In this document: positions 1 through 12,619 of the stretch, piece by piece
How positions within the stretch are numbered: position 1 is the stretch's first letter
Layout: the number at the start of each line of letters is the position of its first letter
DNA from: Costus lasius
Lineage: Eukaryota; Streptophyta; Magnoliopsida; Zingiberales; Costaceae
Assembly (NCBI GenBank): GCA_027563935.2
Contig: CM050451.1
Location: 29,651,565 to 29,715,564, forward strand
Length of the DNA stretch: 64,000 bases
Reading direction: 5' to 3'
Position numbers and translations under genes: made by a program
The notes under the pieces: generated by a model
What the model saw: the letters and a program-made list of their open reading frames with translations, nothing else
The model's database searches: none
Told to the model about the DNA's origin: nothing

Positions 1-320
1 GTAGGGTCTGTCCAGTACATCCAATGTACCCATGAGTCTACATCTTATTCCATGCTCGAAGCATCTTATAAGATTAGAACACATATTAGTCTCAATCATA
101 TCAAGGCTGTCTCATGTTCGCCAAGATATATCGACTAAGGACTTTACTGCATGTCAGCCCAGCTGAACAGCATTGAGACATTATTCAGAAGTATATGTAT
201 TGCAGCAGATAATATAACAAACTGAATAACAACCATTGCCTTTATAAACATAAGAGTTTATACATGATACTGTTACAATCCCAAGGCCTCAAACATTAGC
301 CTTAAGGGCATACCCCAACA
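1..320 (-). repeat. Family-1 copia LTR, 5'-terminal part (element L, cut by window edge)
   Basis: The reverse complement begins with TGTTGGGGTATGCCC and continues like the other family-1 LTRs (for example 21335 downward and 28750 downward). Position 320 is the first LTR base; the rest lies beyond the window. It abuts element D directly at 321 in the middle of its integrase-to-RT linker, so L is an insertion into D. The expected target duplication is CTAGG (321-325); its partner is outside the window. Orientation is minus, so this is the 5' end of either LTR of a minus-strand element or a solo LTR. Confidence 0.85.
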
Positions 321-2357
321 CTAGGTTCATCCTCAATGATGAAGATCCCATCGTGTTGGGTCGGTAGCGACCCATACCTTTCAGGTGCACGACGAATTCT
401 CCCAGACCTACGCGGGACCTGTGTCTGAGCCTCAGGTTGCCTAGCAACTGGTGCAGGTGGCTCAGATTCCATCTCTTTGTCTTATGCTTGCACTTGGACC
501 TCATCCAAGTCAAACTTCCTCCCACTAACTTCTTTCATAAGAAATTCTTTCTCTAGAAAGACAGCACCCCGAGCAACAAAAACTTTGTTCTCGGTTGGGA
601 CATAGAAGTAGTATCCTTTAGTTTCCTTAGGATACCCCACAAACACACACTTATCAGATCTAGGTTCTAGCTTGCTAGAATCCTGACGTTTGACATAAGC
701 CTCACATCCCCAGATCCTGATAAACGTGTGATTAGGGCGTCTTCCACTCCATACCTCGTATGGTATTTTGGAGACACTCTTAGATGGAACATTATTCAGT
801 ATTAGAGAAGCTGTTTCTAGTGCATGCCCCCAGAATGATGAAGTAGAGTTGCATGACTCATCATGGATCGAACCATATCCAATAAAGTTTGATTTCTCCT
901 TTCAGACACACCATTCCATTGAGGTGTTCCAGGAGGAGTGAGTTGGGATATGATCCCACACTCTCTCAGATAGTCAAAGAACTCACCACTCAGGTATTCT
1001 CCACCTCGATCTAATCGAAGAGCTTTAATGGATCTTCCAAGCTGGTTCTCTACTTCATTCTTGAACTCCTTGAATTTCTCAAAGGATTCAGATTTATGTC
1101 TCATTAAGTAGACATAACCATACCTACTGAAGTCATCAGTAAAGGTAATGAAGTAGCTGTACCCTCCTCTGGCTTGTTTATTGAAGGGCCCACACACATC
1201 AGTATGTATGAGATCCAATAAACCTTCTGCCCTCTCACCAATCTTGGTGAAGGGCGCCTTTGTCATCTTCCCTAATAAACAAGGTTCACAAGTATCAAAT
1301 TCCTCCAAGGAACTTGAATCTAACAATCCATTTGCATGGAGTTGTTGGATGCGATTCTTGTTTATATGGGCTAATCGACAGTGCCATAGGAAAGCACCAA
1401 CTGAACCACTCAGTTTGGTCCTCTTATTGCTTATGTTACAAAAAGAACTTTCCATATCCAAGATATATAGACCATTGCACAAAGTACCCTTCCCATAGAA
1501 CATATTTGCAAATGAAAAAGAACAGGAGTTCTTATTTATTTCAAATTTAAATCCTTTCCTCGCCAAGCAAGGAATGGATACAATGTTCTTTGTTAGCGAA
1601 GGTACACAAAAGCAATTGTCTAGCTCTAATTGAAGTCCAGAAGGCAAGGAGAGAGTCAAAACGCCTACAGCAACAGCAGCAACCTGTGCCCCGTTTCCAA
1701 CGCATAGATCAATCTCTCCAAGCCGCACCGATCTACTTTTCTTGAGCCCCTGCATATTTGTACAAATATGAGCTCCACATGCGGTATCCAATACCCATGA
1801 CATAGAAGTAGAATGGTTGACTTCTGTAACATAAATACCTGAGCATGAAGACGAAGCCTTGCCTCTCTTCTTCTCATTCTGAAGTCGTACTATGTCCTTT
1901 ATCATGTGAGATGGTCCTCCACATGAGTAGCATTTATTATTCCTGACTCTTTCCATCTTTGTTTTCAATGTTTTAGTTAAGCCTTTGGGCTCAACACACT
2001 GAATGTCTACTTTAGGAGGGTTGAGCTCAACCAATGCATCAAAGAGCTGCCTTAGATTAGAAATAATTTCAGAGGCACTCTTAGATTCATATGCCCTCTA
2101 AGCTCGGGCGACATGTTGGTTAGCATCAATTGTGCAACCTCTAAAGTATCAGCTTGATGCTTATCATAAGCATCCCTCTCAGCCGCTGAGGCCAAGCATG
2201 GAAGTGGCTCAGGAATTGGCTTCTCAAGGACATATAGCTTCCTCTCGAGCTTGAGCACAATTCTCAAATTCATATACCAATCCTTTAAGTTGGATCCAAC
2301 CAACTTATCCCTTTCCAGGGTAGATCGCAGTGACCATCTGCCATTGTTCACAGCCAT
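321..2357 (-). pseudogene. Broken copia gag-protease-integrase of element D
   Basis: The start is the ATG at 2357-2355 (MAVNNGRWSLRS), 50 codons into which lie the usual KLYVLE gag motifs; a longer in-frame ATG at 2405 lies in the leader. Gag reading is lost near 2060 and its central part is missing. A second frame (2034-817) gives a zinc-knuckle relic CYSCGGPSHMIKD whose last Cys is Ile, the protease motif WVLDTACGAHIC, the HHCC region, the integrase core with LDRGGEYL (S changed to L before D) and the WNGVSERRN motif of the catalytic Glu. A frameshift near 830 ends it; the linker up to GIFIIEDE is readable to 321. Not functional. Confidence 0.88.
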
Positions 2358-4004
2358 TGTTCTACAACAACCAAGAAACAGCAGATTAGTACTTCTTTGA
2401 GTCATTTAAACTGGACTTGTTTTAAATGACCATGGCTCCCACTATTTTATATTCGAATTGACAACCCACAAAGTCAATCGGGAAGTTTAAAACTTCCTAG
2501 TGAGATGGGATCCTTATTTCACATGAGGCTTTGCGTCCCACGAGGGTGGGATGAGATGCACAAAGTAACCCATGTTTCCTAAGGTGGGTGCGCCGGCCGG
2601 TTGCTCCAAGCAACTCCCCTTGTTGAGACAGTCTGGGCATTTCATGTCCAGCGAGGGCTGGATACAACATGAAACCTTTACCTCTCAACGATGCCTCTAG
2701 ACTTTCACCATGTGCCCAGCACATGTGAACTTCTAGTCAAGTCCATTCCTAACCGTTATGCCCAGGGCTAACGAGTTTCCTTGCGAAGGCACGTCCAGAT
2801 TAAAACTGGACTGGGGAAACCATTGCCACCACGCACTTTCTAAAGATAAGTGGGTGTGTCCCATGAGGGTGGGAAACAATTCACAACTCCACTGATCGAT
2901 AGCTTAGTGAGGGCTACGCGTTAGAAGGCTACCAGACTTGATATTTTAATTGAGGGTTTTTATTTAAGGTCTCATCATCTTAGTTTTATCTTATGTCTAT
3001 CATTACAGGCATGCAATCCTATAGTGATAACATAACGGTAAAACATTTCAGGCATGCTTCTGCAGATAATAAAAGCAGTAAAGGATGATGTGATCATATC
3101 CTACACAAGACATTGAACCAATCCATGCCATGAAATAGGTTCAACTCTTGTCCTAGAACTCAAGCCCCAAAAAACTAGACCTAACCTAGCCGACCTCTAG
3201 CTTGAACTTCAAGGTTGGCTCCAAGGTCCTTCTCTCATGGTTTAGCTCTCAAACCGTAGAGGAATACTTTCGAAGTTCCCCATAAGTTCGGCCAATGCCA
3301 TGGTCTTCCTCCAAGGAAGGTGCGCCACCATGCAAGGGGACAAGACCTTTTTCGCCACCAAGCAACCAAGCACCAGCTTGCATGCGCCACCTTGCATGCT
3401 TGCGCCATCAAGCAAGATGCGAGCATCAAGGTCCAAGAAGGATGCGCCTAGCCCTTGATCTTCCTCTTAATTTTTTTACAAAAATAATGAAAAAGATGGC
3501 ACGCAGGCCGCACAAGGATACATCGCAGGCATGCAAGAGGGGGGCTTGACTAATGATCACAACACCATGCACAATCAAGGTATTTACTCATGCAATTCTA
3601 CATGCTCATGAAAAACATAAAATCTAAAATTTTACTTTTTCACAAAACCAGTTTCTTTTTCTCGTCTTCTTCTCACAAGTCTTTTGGTTTATTGCGATTT
3701 ATTTTTCATGATGATTTCAGAGATCCATTCGGCTGGCAATTTTGTCAGCTCAAGAGACTTGGCCAGTCCGAAGACACAATGCCCGTCCTACTTGACAAAA
3801 TTACGTGCGCCTTTGATCTTTAAATCAAACAAGAAAAATAGTCCAAATATCCAAAAGAGATTGAGAGGATGATAGAAACAAGAAACCCTATTTTTTCTAC
3901 TTTTAGAAAAATCGATTGCCATGCATCATGCTATTTACGAAAATACAGATATGGCATGTGAGCATGGAAGAAAAGCATAAAACATCGTTCGAGTCTTGCA
4001 AGTC
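2358..4004 (-). other. Long untranslated leader of element D with CCTC-loop hairpins
   Basis: About 1.65 kb lies between PBS and gag ATG without a plausible gene; ORFs here are short and not shared with E. On the minus strand three six-pair hairpins share the loop CCTC: positions 2859-2874 (one closing mismatch), 2647-2662 and 2536-2551. A hairpin GGC-CTGCGT-GCC lies at 3499-3510, matching the CTGCGN loops of the family-1 leaders. Just before the ATG the minus strand reads TTGTTGTAG, an acceptor-like site. The role of these structures is unknown; packaging or translation control is inference. Confidence 0.7.
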
Positions 4005-4016
4005 GCTCTGATACCA
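4005..4016 (-). other. Primer binding site of element D (initiator Met tRNA)
   Basis: The reverse complement is TGGTATCAGAGC, an exact match to the common plant copia PBS complementary to the 3' end of initiator tRNA-Met. It lies one base inside the LTR end at 4018, which fixes the LTR boundary. Confidence 0.9.
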
Positions 4017-4017
4017 C

Positions 4018-5973
4018 TGTTGGGAAACCCCGGGGACATTTTACAATTTTCAGAGTTATGGACATACATTTTTCTCAGCGGAAGAATGTCCCCGAAACAG
4101 GCCAGTCCCAAAAACCCAGTGAAGATCGCATGCAAGGGAGTCGACACGATGAGTTAGGAAATACCTTAAGAGCAATGTAGAGCGATGTCGATGAAGGCGC
4201 CCAAGTGTTCGCCCTCTGCAGTCTCGCACACACGGATATCTTGAGTTCTCTTCTTCCACGCCCGGTGCTACCCTCGGGAAGAAGATCCAAGCCTTAGGGA
4301 GAAACTCTACTTCACTTGCGCCACCAAGAGGGATGATGCGCCAAGAGAAGAAGGAAGACTATCCAAAAACGCCAAGCACTAATGTTCCTTGCGCCAAGAG
4401 CAAAGGAGGAAGTGGCTTGCGGTTATGGAAGAAGGAAGATGCGCCCTTGCTCCAAGCACTCGCCCCTCTCCTTGTGTTCACGCCTTCAAGGATTAATTAC
4501 ACACAAGAGGGGGCGACTAGGGTCATATTTATAGGGCAAGAGGCGGTTAGGGTAATGGCTAGGATCATGACAAGTGTAGGGCTAGGATGAGGAGGTTTGA
4601 GATAAGGAAAGTCTCCAAGACATTTCCATAATTCTCATTCAACCTTACCTTTTGTTCCCACGCCTTTCCTTGTGCGCCAAGGCCTTGCCTTGCGCCTCAA
4701 GCAATGCCATAGAGGCATGCATTCCATCCTAGGAAGAGAGGGGGAGGCGCCCTTTACTTCCATAATGAAGCAAAGGCGCCAACATGACCCCATTATGCCC
4801 CTAGGCGCCTAATGGTTCATGTTTCTCCCCATTATACCCTTTTAGCCTCTCATCTCTTCATGAGAACTTGTTATTGGCCCTCATTGGATAATGAGCTAGC
4901 GCAAACATCATTGCATAGGTTGATTAAGCACTTGGATCCAATCCAATGCAACCCTAATCCAAATGTGACCAACCATGGTCAAATACGGGTCAACCTGCCA
5001 AAAATGAAGTTTGGCTCCAATAACATTCTTCCATCTCATCAGGCCTATTGGCGCTGATGAAATCTCCCAATTAGATCCGAGTTATCCAATAACTCGATCA
5101 TAAGGCTTCCCGATCAATACGAGAACTCAAGTATCAAGGTGTGCGACCCTGTAGGTTCTTCTGACGCTGGCAGTGCTGACCAAAGGTCATCACAAGCAGT
5201 GAGTGGCACCTAGCAGTGCATCGCTGCTACCCAGGTCGTTGGAATGGATATCGACATCGACATCCCCATCATCGCAACTAGGTACAGATGCATTACAGTC
5301 TCTTTGCCGTACTGATATCCGATTGGACAAGTGTGTCACCACTTGTTTTCATCCAATCACATGGCTATGACTAAAACAGGTTCTTACCTGGGTATGGCCA
5401 TACACTCTCAGTCATAGAACCATAAAGGAGCTCCATGGATATCATACTTCCTTAGGGAAGGGGCAAATCCTATGTCTGTCCATTGATCTTCTCATATGGG
5501 TCGTGACATGCTCAATAACAACCGTTATGACCTCCCAGCTATGGCAAGGTGTTAGGTTGTATCAAAGCAAGTCCCTAACCATATAGAATGATTAATGACC
5601 TCAAGTCAAGGGATCAATGCATCTCCTGTCACTTATGAGGATAACTCATGACACCAAGTCATAGCCTCATAGCGGGTCTATCCAGTATATCCCCAATGAT
5701 ATACCCATATGTCTGCGTTAGCACCACGTGCCTAACCAGCCCACATACCAGTCCCACAAGTACCATAGCTATCCCATATCCACTAAGGTACATCAACTGG
5801 GGATTATAATTCGAGCACAGATCCAATCTGTCTCCAGGGACATTATCATGTAAGTACACAATCGCAGGTGTAGTCAAACAATGATAACGACAATGCCAGA
5901 ATGATATATAAATATCAGTGTCATGTAGTATATAAGTTGACCAAAACTAGGTCCTAGGGCATATACACCAATA
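4018..5973 (-). repeat. 5' LTR of element D (family 2, about 1956 bp)
   Basis: Bounded by the PBS on one side and by the Athila-like LTR tail on the other. Its first several hundred bases align with the 3' LTR of C (59243 onward): both contain the ATGCCCTAGGACCTAGTTTTGG start, the TGTCCCTGGAGA block and the GGGAGATTTCATCAGCGCC block. The two diverge after about 950 bp, so they are subfamilies. The exact first base is uncertain by a few bases (TA instead of TG). Confidence 0.82.
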
Positions 5974-6123
5974 ATTCTCACGATCTCGTTTTGCCTAGTT
6001 AGTAAGAAATCAACTATTTAGTATTCGACAACGTAGGTCCCTGTGGATTCGATACTTTTTTATTACTTCGTATACCCGTGCACTTGCGGTTTAACAATAA
6101 GTTTTTGGTGCCATTACCAAGGA
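5974..6123 (+). repeat. Athila-like element H: end of 5' LTR and primer binding site
   Basis: Contains the phrase CCCTGTGGATTCGATA and GTGCACTTGCGGTT typical of the U5 end of Athila/Calypso gypsy LTRs, then TGGTGCCATTACCAAGGA at 6106-6123, a decayed form of the Athila PBS (TGGCGCCGTTGCCGGGGA, tRNA-Asp type). The upstream part of the LTR is displaced by the insertion of D. Confidence 0.65.
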
Positions 6124-6144
6124 TTAGTCCAAGGTACACGCGTG

Positions 6145-7748
6145 CTAGATTTGTTGTGTTCCCTTTCGGGCTATCAACCGCCCAGCTCAGGAATCAGATA
6201 ACCAACTTTGCCCAAAGAGAAGGAGAGTTCCTGTATGAAGCATGGGATAGGTTCAAGGAACTGTTGAGGATGTGCCCGCACCATGGTCTGTAGAAGTGGG
6301 TGATAATCCACACCTTCTACAGTGGATTGCTATACCAGACCAGACTTTCTACAGACGCTGTTGCTGGTGGGGCGTTAATGAACAAGAACTATGATGAGGC
6401 GATGGAGCTAATAGAAGATATGGCTCTCTACCATTATCAGTGGTCAAGAGAGAGGAGCCAGCCGGTTCGAGGTCCAGGGAAGTTTGATATGCACATAGTT
6501 AATTCCCTAGTAGCTCAAGTAGATTCACTTACTTCAAAAATTGATTCCATGAATGTTTCTACCTCTAACTCTATAACTTGTGAAGTTTGTGGAGTGATAG
6601 GACATTCAGTTGATGATTGTCAAATCTTGAGTGCTCCCTCTGAACAAGTCAATGCTATTGGGAACTTCAGGAACCAGAATGACCCATACTCGAACACCTA
6701 CAATCCGGGATGGAGAAATCATCTGAATTTTTCCTACAGGTTAAATCAAGGGCAAGTTCCTCCTGCTAATTTTCCTAATCAGAATTTCTCTTCTAATTTC
6801 AGGCCTCATGGGATACAGCATCCATCAGCCAACCAGAGACAACAAGATCCTCCACAGAAGTCCAGATTGGAAATAATGCTAGAGAACCTCATGGCGAGTC
6901 AGACAAAGAACAACGTGACCATGAATATCATGAGTGAATAGATTCGCCAGCTAAACATGAAAGTAGACTCTGTTACAACTCACCAGAACATGATGGAGAA
7001 CCGAATCATAGAGCTAGATCAATGAACCAGTGCACTGTCTAGACATCCAGGAATGCTTCCAGCTCAGCCTGAAGCGAATCCAAGAGATCAGTGCAATGCT
7101 GTCATGACAACTGGCGTTAAGCAATTGGAGGAATCTAAAGCTGAACACGTGGGAGATGAAGAGGAAGAACCTACAAGGCAGGAAGAGGAATCTAGACATG
7201 AGACCCTCAACACCCCTCACACTAAAAGTGTAATGGCGGCTGCTGAGAATCCTAAAGATGCCATATACAAGCAGCTGCCTCTCAAAGTTGAGGACCGTGG
7301 TAGTTTTGATATACCATGCAAGATTGGGAACACTACATTCGATAGAGCACTTTTGGATCTAGGCTCTGGAGTCAGCATCATGTCGGTCATCACTTTTGAG
7401 AAGCTAAACTTGGGAACTCTCACATCAACATCTCAAGTTCTGCAATTTGGAAACGGCTCTAAACTTCACCCGCTCGGGATCGCTAAGAATATACCACTGT
7501 AATTCAAAAGAATATTTATCCCGATAGACTTTGTGATCCTAGACATAGCTGAGAACCCACTCTTCCCTCTTATATTGGGCAAGCCATTCCTTACTGCGAT
7601 CAGAGCTATAATCAATGTCCCACACAGAACGGTTACCTTTCGCGTTGAAGGAAATAATATGTCCTTTGATTTTCCTACTACTGATAGCCAATTCTATTTT
7701 TCAGGTTCTAGGGTGAACGGAGAGGTGGTGAAGGAGAGTACTGCATAG
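6145..7748 (+). pseudogene. Ty3/gypsy Athila-like gag-protease remnant (element H)
   Basis: One frame runs through five stops (6291, 6939, about 7020, 7500, 7746). It begins abruptly inside the gag domain (FPFGLSTAQLRNQITNF, EGEFLYEAWDRFKELLRMCPHHGL), so the gag N-terminus between the PBS and here is deleted. Further on are a CCHC zinc knuckle (CEVCGVIGHSVDDC, near 6583), a low-complexity Asn/Gln/Pro stretch, and a retropepsin-like segment with LLDLGSGVSIM (DLGS for DSGA/DTGA). The family match is to plant Athila gag-pro; gag would form the particle and protease would cut it. Dead copy. Confidence 0.85.
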
Positions 7749-8251
7749 TCGAGGAGCAAGATGGAGCTCTTCCCACAAGCCTTTCCTGAACACTTTGGAG
7801 ATAGACCCAACAACTCAACTGGTCTAGAAGGAGACAAGATGGTGGCAATGATGACGCATACTAAAGATGCCACAAGGGCCGATCTACAGAAGGAGATATT
7901 GGGATTGCTTAACGATGAAATTCTAGTTGATTTAGGGACAACCTATGTGTTTTGCCATTTTGTTATTCCATGTTATGTGAAAATAGTTAGAGAAAAACTT
8001 CTATATCCCATGATCATTTTAATAGGTATACTTCATGGGAGACAACGAAGGCAGAGGCTCCATGCCATCTACTTAGCCTCTCCACCTCCAGACCCACCAT
8101 GAGCACCATTCTGGTCAAGCTAGTGACCCTAAAGAAGCGCTTGTTGGGAGGCAACCCAACCTCTTTTTTTAGATTTTTCAGGTATCACAGAGCCATGCAC
8201 GGTCGCACCCGTGCATGGCTCGGTTAATTCATCCCCGATCCGACCGAGAGA
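7749..8251 (+). other. Athila-like element H: post-protease remnant with pol deleted
   Basis: The stretch to about 7910 still reads as Athila-type linker (LFPQAFPEHFGD...). RT, RNase H and integrase, normally over 3 kb, are absent; by about 8130 the sequence already has CGCTTGTTGGGAGGCAACCC, the hallmark between pol and the 3' ORF of Athila-type elements. A large internal deletion therefore lies between about 7910 and 8030. It then has the inverted pair CCATGCACGG/CCGTGCATGG (8192-8219). Element F interrupts it after 8251. Confidence 0.7.
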
Positions 8252-9906
8252 TGTTGGGGTATGCCCTTAAGGCTAATGTTTGAGGCCTTGGGTTGTTATC
8301 AGTATCATGTATAAACTCTATGTTTATAAAGGCAATGGTTGTTATTCAGGTTGTTGCATTATCTGCTGCTATATGTATACTTCTGAATAATGTCTCAATG
8401 GTGTTCAGCTTGGCTGACATGCAGTATAGTCCTTAGTCGAGATATCTTGGTGAACATGAGACAGCCTTGATATGATTGAGACTAATATGTGTTCTAATCT
8501 TATAGGATGCTTCGAGCATGGAATAAGATGTAGACTCATAGGTGCATTGGATGTACTGGACAGACCCTACTTAGGATATTCAATTGCTTGTCACAATGTG
8601 AATAATCCTTGTATGCAGACAAGTGGCATATTTCCTCTGACTTGAGATCACTTGTGTTTCTAAATGATGATTGGCATTGTCTTGAGGTAGTTCAATATCA
8701 TTTGAAATATAATGGTTATAGACTATCTTGGATAATGAACATGAGTCATGTTAGGACACTAGTGATAGATATAGGATTGCCTTCTCCTTGTTTGGAGTGT
8801 GATGTTCTAAAGGGGCCCCCTGTATGAGATGGTTGAGAAAGTGTATGGCCATACCCAGATGACTATGTTCATCTGATCTAACCACTCTCATCATATTGGA
8901 GTTACAGGCTTGACACGCTTGTCCAATAAGAACGTCCAGTGGCAAAGGAAACACATATGTCAAGTGACTTGGGTTCACACTTGGTCTATGGTTTGGGAGT
9001 AGTCTTGGAAGACTCTTTCCTTTATATCGGGAGACAGTGATGTGTTGCTAGATACCCCTCTCTGATCGTGATAACTTAAGTTATCGTTACCGACATTTAA
9101 AGGAAACCCTTAGGGTCGCACAATTTGATGATATGGCTTACTTATGTCAGATCGTGTGGACTGAATTATTTTGGTTCAGTTTAAAGGAGTTTAAACTCTG
9201 ATTGTAAGTGAGATCTGGTCTGATCATGTTTGATTGATTAGGGCTTGAGATCGGTAAGCTTCGATCAAGAGAATTGATGCAAGATCGATGAGATCAAGAG
9301 CATCAAGAGATGTGTGGTTAGATCTTGAGCCTTTCGGTTTAATAAGGTCTAGACCAAGGCTTGGTTTGGTTTGGTCTTTGAACCAAATTCTATAGAACCG
9401 GTTCATTATATGAACGCATGGTTCAAAGGGAGAAGAAGATGCGATCGGTTCACTTGGAGTGAACGCATCATGCGTTGAGGACTTGCTATTTTTGGAAGTT
9501 GAATTTTTTCCAAAATAGAAGCACGCCTCCACGTTCGAGGGTAACGCTTCTCTCGTCGCCCATCTTCTACTCTCGAGACTCCTCTCATTTGGGAGAGTAA
9601 CTTCACGCCAAGGAGGAGAGACTTCACGCCAAGAGAGCATCTCATTCTCCTCACACGGCTAGGACACCTTGGAGAGCTTTGCTAGCACAAGGAACGCCAA
9701 GAAGGAAGCCATCACCATCTTGTGTGCGTTCACTTTGGAGGAGAGCCACATCGCCCTCTTATTTCCAAGTCGCCATCCAAACAATGGCTATGGTAAAATC
9801 TTAAGTTAATCATATGTTCATGCCACATGCGATCATGTTGAAATCCTTATTTCCGCCCATGCTGAATTTTAGAAGTGCATGCGTTTAGGGTTTCGCCCCC
9901 CTTTCA
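8252..9906 (+). repeat. 5' LTR of element F (1655 bp)
   Basis: Starts TGTTGGGGTATG, ends CCCCCCTTTCA, followed two bases later by a perfect PBS. The 5' half is shared by all family-1 LTRs; the 3' part (from about 9250) is more variable between members. A TTTATAAAGG motif near 8325 could be a TATA-like element, but no transcription start can be fixed from sequence. Confidence 0.93.
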
Positions 9907-9908
9907 AT

Positions 9909-9920
9909 TGGTATCAGAGC
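9909..9920 (+). other. Primer binding site of element F
   Basis: TGGTATCAGAGC, an exact initiator tRNA-Met complement, two bases after the LTR end at 9906. Confidence 0.92.
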
Positions 9921-11938
9921 CTAGTTATGGCTTGATCTTATATGATTGCTTTTTGTGTGATCCATGTATGCGTTGAATAGATCTAAACCTAAACATCATG
10001 CGAAAAATACATGCTAGTCTTTAGATGTATGTTTTTGCTTGTGGTGCATGTATGTTATTCTTGTTGGCGCATGTTGAAGATTTTTGACAAAACTTAATAT
10101 CATGCGCGACTCCACTTAGATCTAAAAGCGCCTACTTGAAATACTTAGACGAGTTACTAGGGTTGAAGTCATCAGTCTAGTCTAGACCCAACAGTCTGAT
10201 CAGACCATCTGACAGCCTAGATGGGTCGACCAGATAGCACCTATGCGCAAGCATTGGGTGGCCATAGGTCGACTGCAGAAAGGCGTGTAGCAATGTCTGA
10301 TTGAGGCGACTAGTGAACGATCATGATTAAGGCCCGGGGTCACACCCGCTTACCAGAAATCATGTGGGACGTTCAGCCCTTAAGGCATGCATTGTTGACC
10401 ATGAGGTCGACGTGAGGCAGTTATGACTTGGTGCATGCAAGGGCAGTGGGTCTGACTTTGATGGGGGCAGAGATCACAGGCCAAGAAGGTACAAATGGAG
10501 TTTACGATTGCCATAGACAAAGGCTCAGAGTCTTGCGAATAAGCTAGCAAACTCACTTATAAAGCTAGCTCAATAATTAGTAGAGGACTACTTCAACCAC
10601 TCAATAAACTCAAGACATTCAAGCTCAATAAGTTGCGTGAATCAATTCCAAAACGTGACCTGCATCAACGGCAAACCAAACAAATCATGCATCAGCCAGC
10701 TAAAGCTCTCGTGACACGCCAGCCAGTGTCATCTTCAGTCAACACTCAACGCTGCAAATATGGAAGCTGCAGCGAAGGAAATCTTCAACGTTTCCCCCCC
10801 TTGCTGCTCAAGATGGAAGCTGCAACGTTCACATCTCTCCAACGTCTTCCCTTGGCACCTCACAAAGGAAGGTGTAATAACGTCTCTCAAGCAATCGACG
10901 GAAGGAAAAACTTCAATGCCAATCTCACGTAGGAACCGTGCCACGCTTGCAGCCAACAAAGGAAATACCAATCTCTTTGCACAACACTCATCTTCTTCAA
11001 CGCTGGAACCTTGCGATGCTCACTCACAGCCAACAATGGAAACTTCTCCAACGTCTCTTTCCTGCTGAAGATGGAAACTTCAACGTCTCTGTCGCCTACA
11101 ACATCTCAGCAACATCGCTCCTTCTCCTATATGTATCAAAGCTTCAACCTTGTAAAGACAGAATGTTTTTGAATGAATGGAAATGGTTTTTCTTCCGATG
11201 AATCGGATGTCTCCTTCTTCCTTCTCTGAGGTGCTTGTCACCTAGTCTCCTCTTCTCCTCCTTCTAGGGCTGAGCCCCTCCCTCTTCCTTTCTTCTCCAA
11301 TCTCTCCTTTTCCCCCCAATTCTCCTGCTCCGCTGCCAACATCGCACACCCAGCAAACCTGCAGATTTTCCGTCATTTCGAGAGCTCACCGCCGGCAATC
11401 CCACCGTCGGATCTTCACGAAACTTCGGATGTCACTTCACCTCCCCTAGTCGAACCTTCAACCGCCGGCATCCGCCCATCTGCCACGCCGATCACCGGAA
11501 TCGAAACACAGACGTGTTCCCCTGTTTCCGCCCAGTTTCTGCCCGACTCCCGCCTTTCACCGTCGTCCTCCTCCGACCGGCCACCGTCCGCCCCGAAACT
11601 CCGGCCACGTCGTCACCACAACCATACCAACCTCCAGTAGTAGCAGTTTTTGATTTGGTCAACCACTGGCCGGCCGGCAACAAATCCTTCTCCAGCGCGA
11701 GATCCCCTATTTTTGCCCTGCCCGCGACCTAGCTCCGCCCTTCCGCATCGTGTTCCTCCGACCAGCCACCGCCCGTCACCAAACTCCGGCCACCTCTTCG
11801 CCATCATCACAGTGACTCCCCGTCGTAGCAGGTCCGGCGAACGTGCACCACCGGACGACCGCCAACCAACCCTGCTCCAGACGCGCCATTTCCCCTGTTC
11901 CAAATCTATTTGTCTCTTATTTCAGTTTTCCTACATTG

Positions 11939-12330
11939 CTAATCTGATTAAGCTATTTCTTGCAGGGATTTTAAGATTTTGGCGCAACAACAATCTTGAC
12001 ATTTAGCACGGATATGAAGTGCAAATGTTGTTCTATCATTTGGACCAGTTGGGGAAGATTCAAATTGAGCATATCAGCCTACATGACACCGCAACTTTTG
12101 ATAAATGATCAAATCCTGCATTTATTTTCTCAACTAATCTGATTAGTATGTTTTGTGCAGGTACTTTGAGCAATCTTTGCAACAAAGATCTTGGACTTTG
12201 GTCAGATAATGAAGCACACATCTTGTACTTTCATTTGGGTTAGTTGATGCGAACCCGGGTTCAACGGGTCAATCTAACAAGCATTGCAAAATTTGTAATC
12301 TGAAACATTTCTGTGCAGTTTTAACTTACC
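11939..12330 (+). repeat. Diverged tandem repeats with acceptor-like motifs
   Basis: CTAATCTGATTA occurs at 11939-11950 and 12134-12145, about 195 bases apart. Each is followed by a T-rich stretch ending in GCAG (TTTCTTGCAGG, TTTTGTGCAGG), then by AATCTTGACATT-like and ATGAAG(T)GCA-like text. A weaker third copy begins near 12296 with TTTCTGTGCAG. The repeats look like duplicated intron-exon boundaries, but no reading frame connects them. Confidence 0.45.
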
Positions 12331-12619
12331 GATCTGACTAGCTATATTGGTTGCACTAAATCTATATGCTCGAGTAGAAGTCTACTCTCCATTTTGATAC
12401 GCATGTCAAGAACTAATTTAGTTCTACAATGCAGTTTATTTAGTTTGAATATTGAATGATTGGAACCCCCTCTATGACATTGCCACATTTGCTAAATAAT
12501 AATTTTCTGAACTCCTGGAATTCTAGCTGCTTTCATGAATATGCTGTTTTCTGAAAATTCAAAAAATAAATAACTGAATTTTAATTTAGTAGTTTGTTGT
12601 CACACGCTTCCCCCCTACA

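Larger units (their letters stand above)
321..5973 (-). mobile_element. Ty1/copia element D (family 2), 5' two-thirds, truncated by L
   Basis: Reading on the minus strand the order is LTR (5973-4018), PBS (4016-4005), leader (4004-2358), gag-protease-integrase remnant (2357-321). RT, RNase H and the 3' LTR are not seen because element L interrupts D at 320/321; they may continue beyond the window. D itself sits in the LTR tail of the Athila-like element H: at 5973/5974 the sequence passes to the end of that LTR. D is a relative of C and E, to which its polyprotein is clearly similar. Confidence 0.85.

Noticed and set aside
11514..12006. Overlapping ORFs on both strands in the GC-rich part of insert K
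   Set aside because: Pro/Arg/Ser-rich translations on both strands reflect GC-rich composition; no domain recognised.
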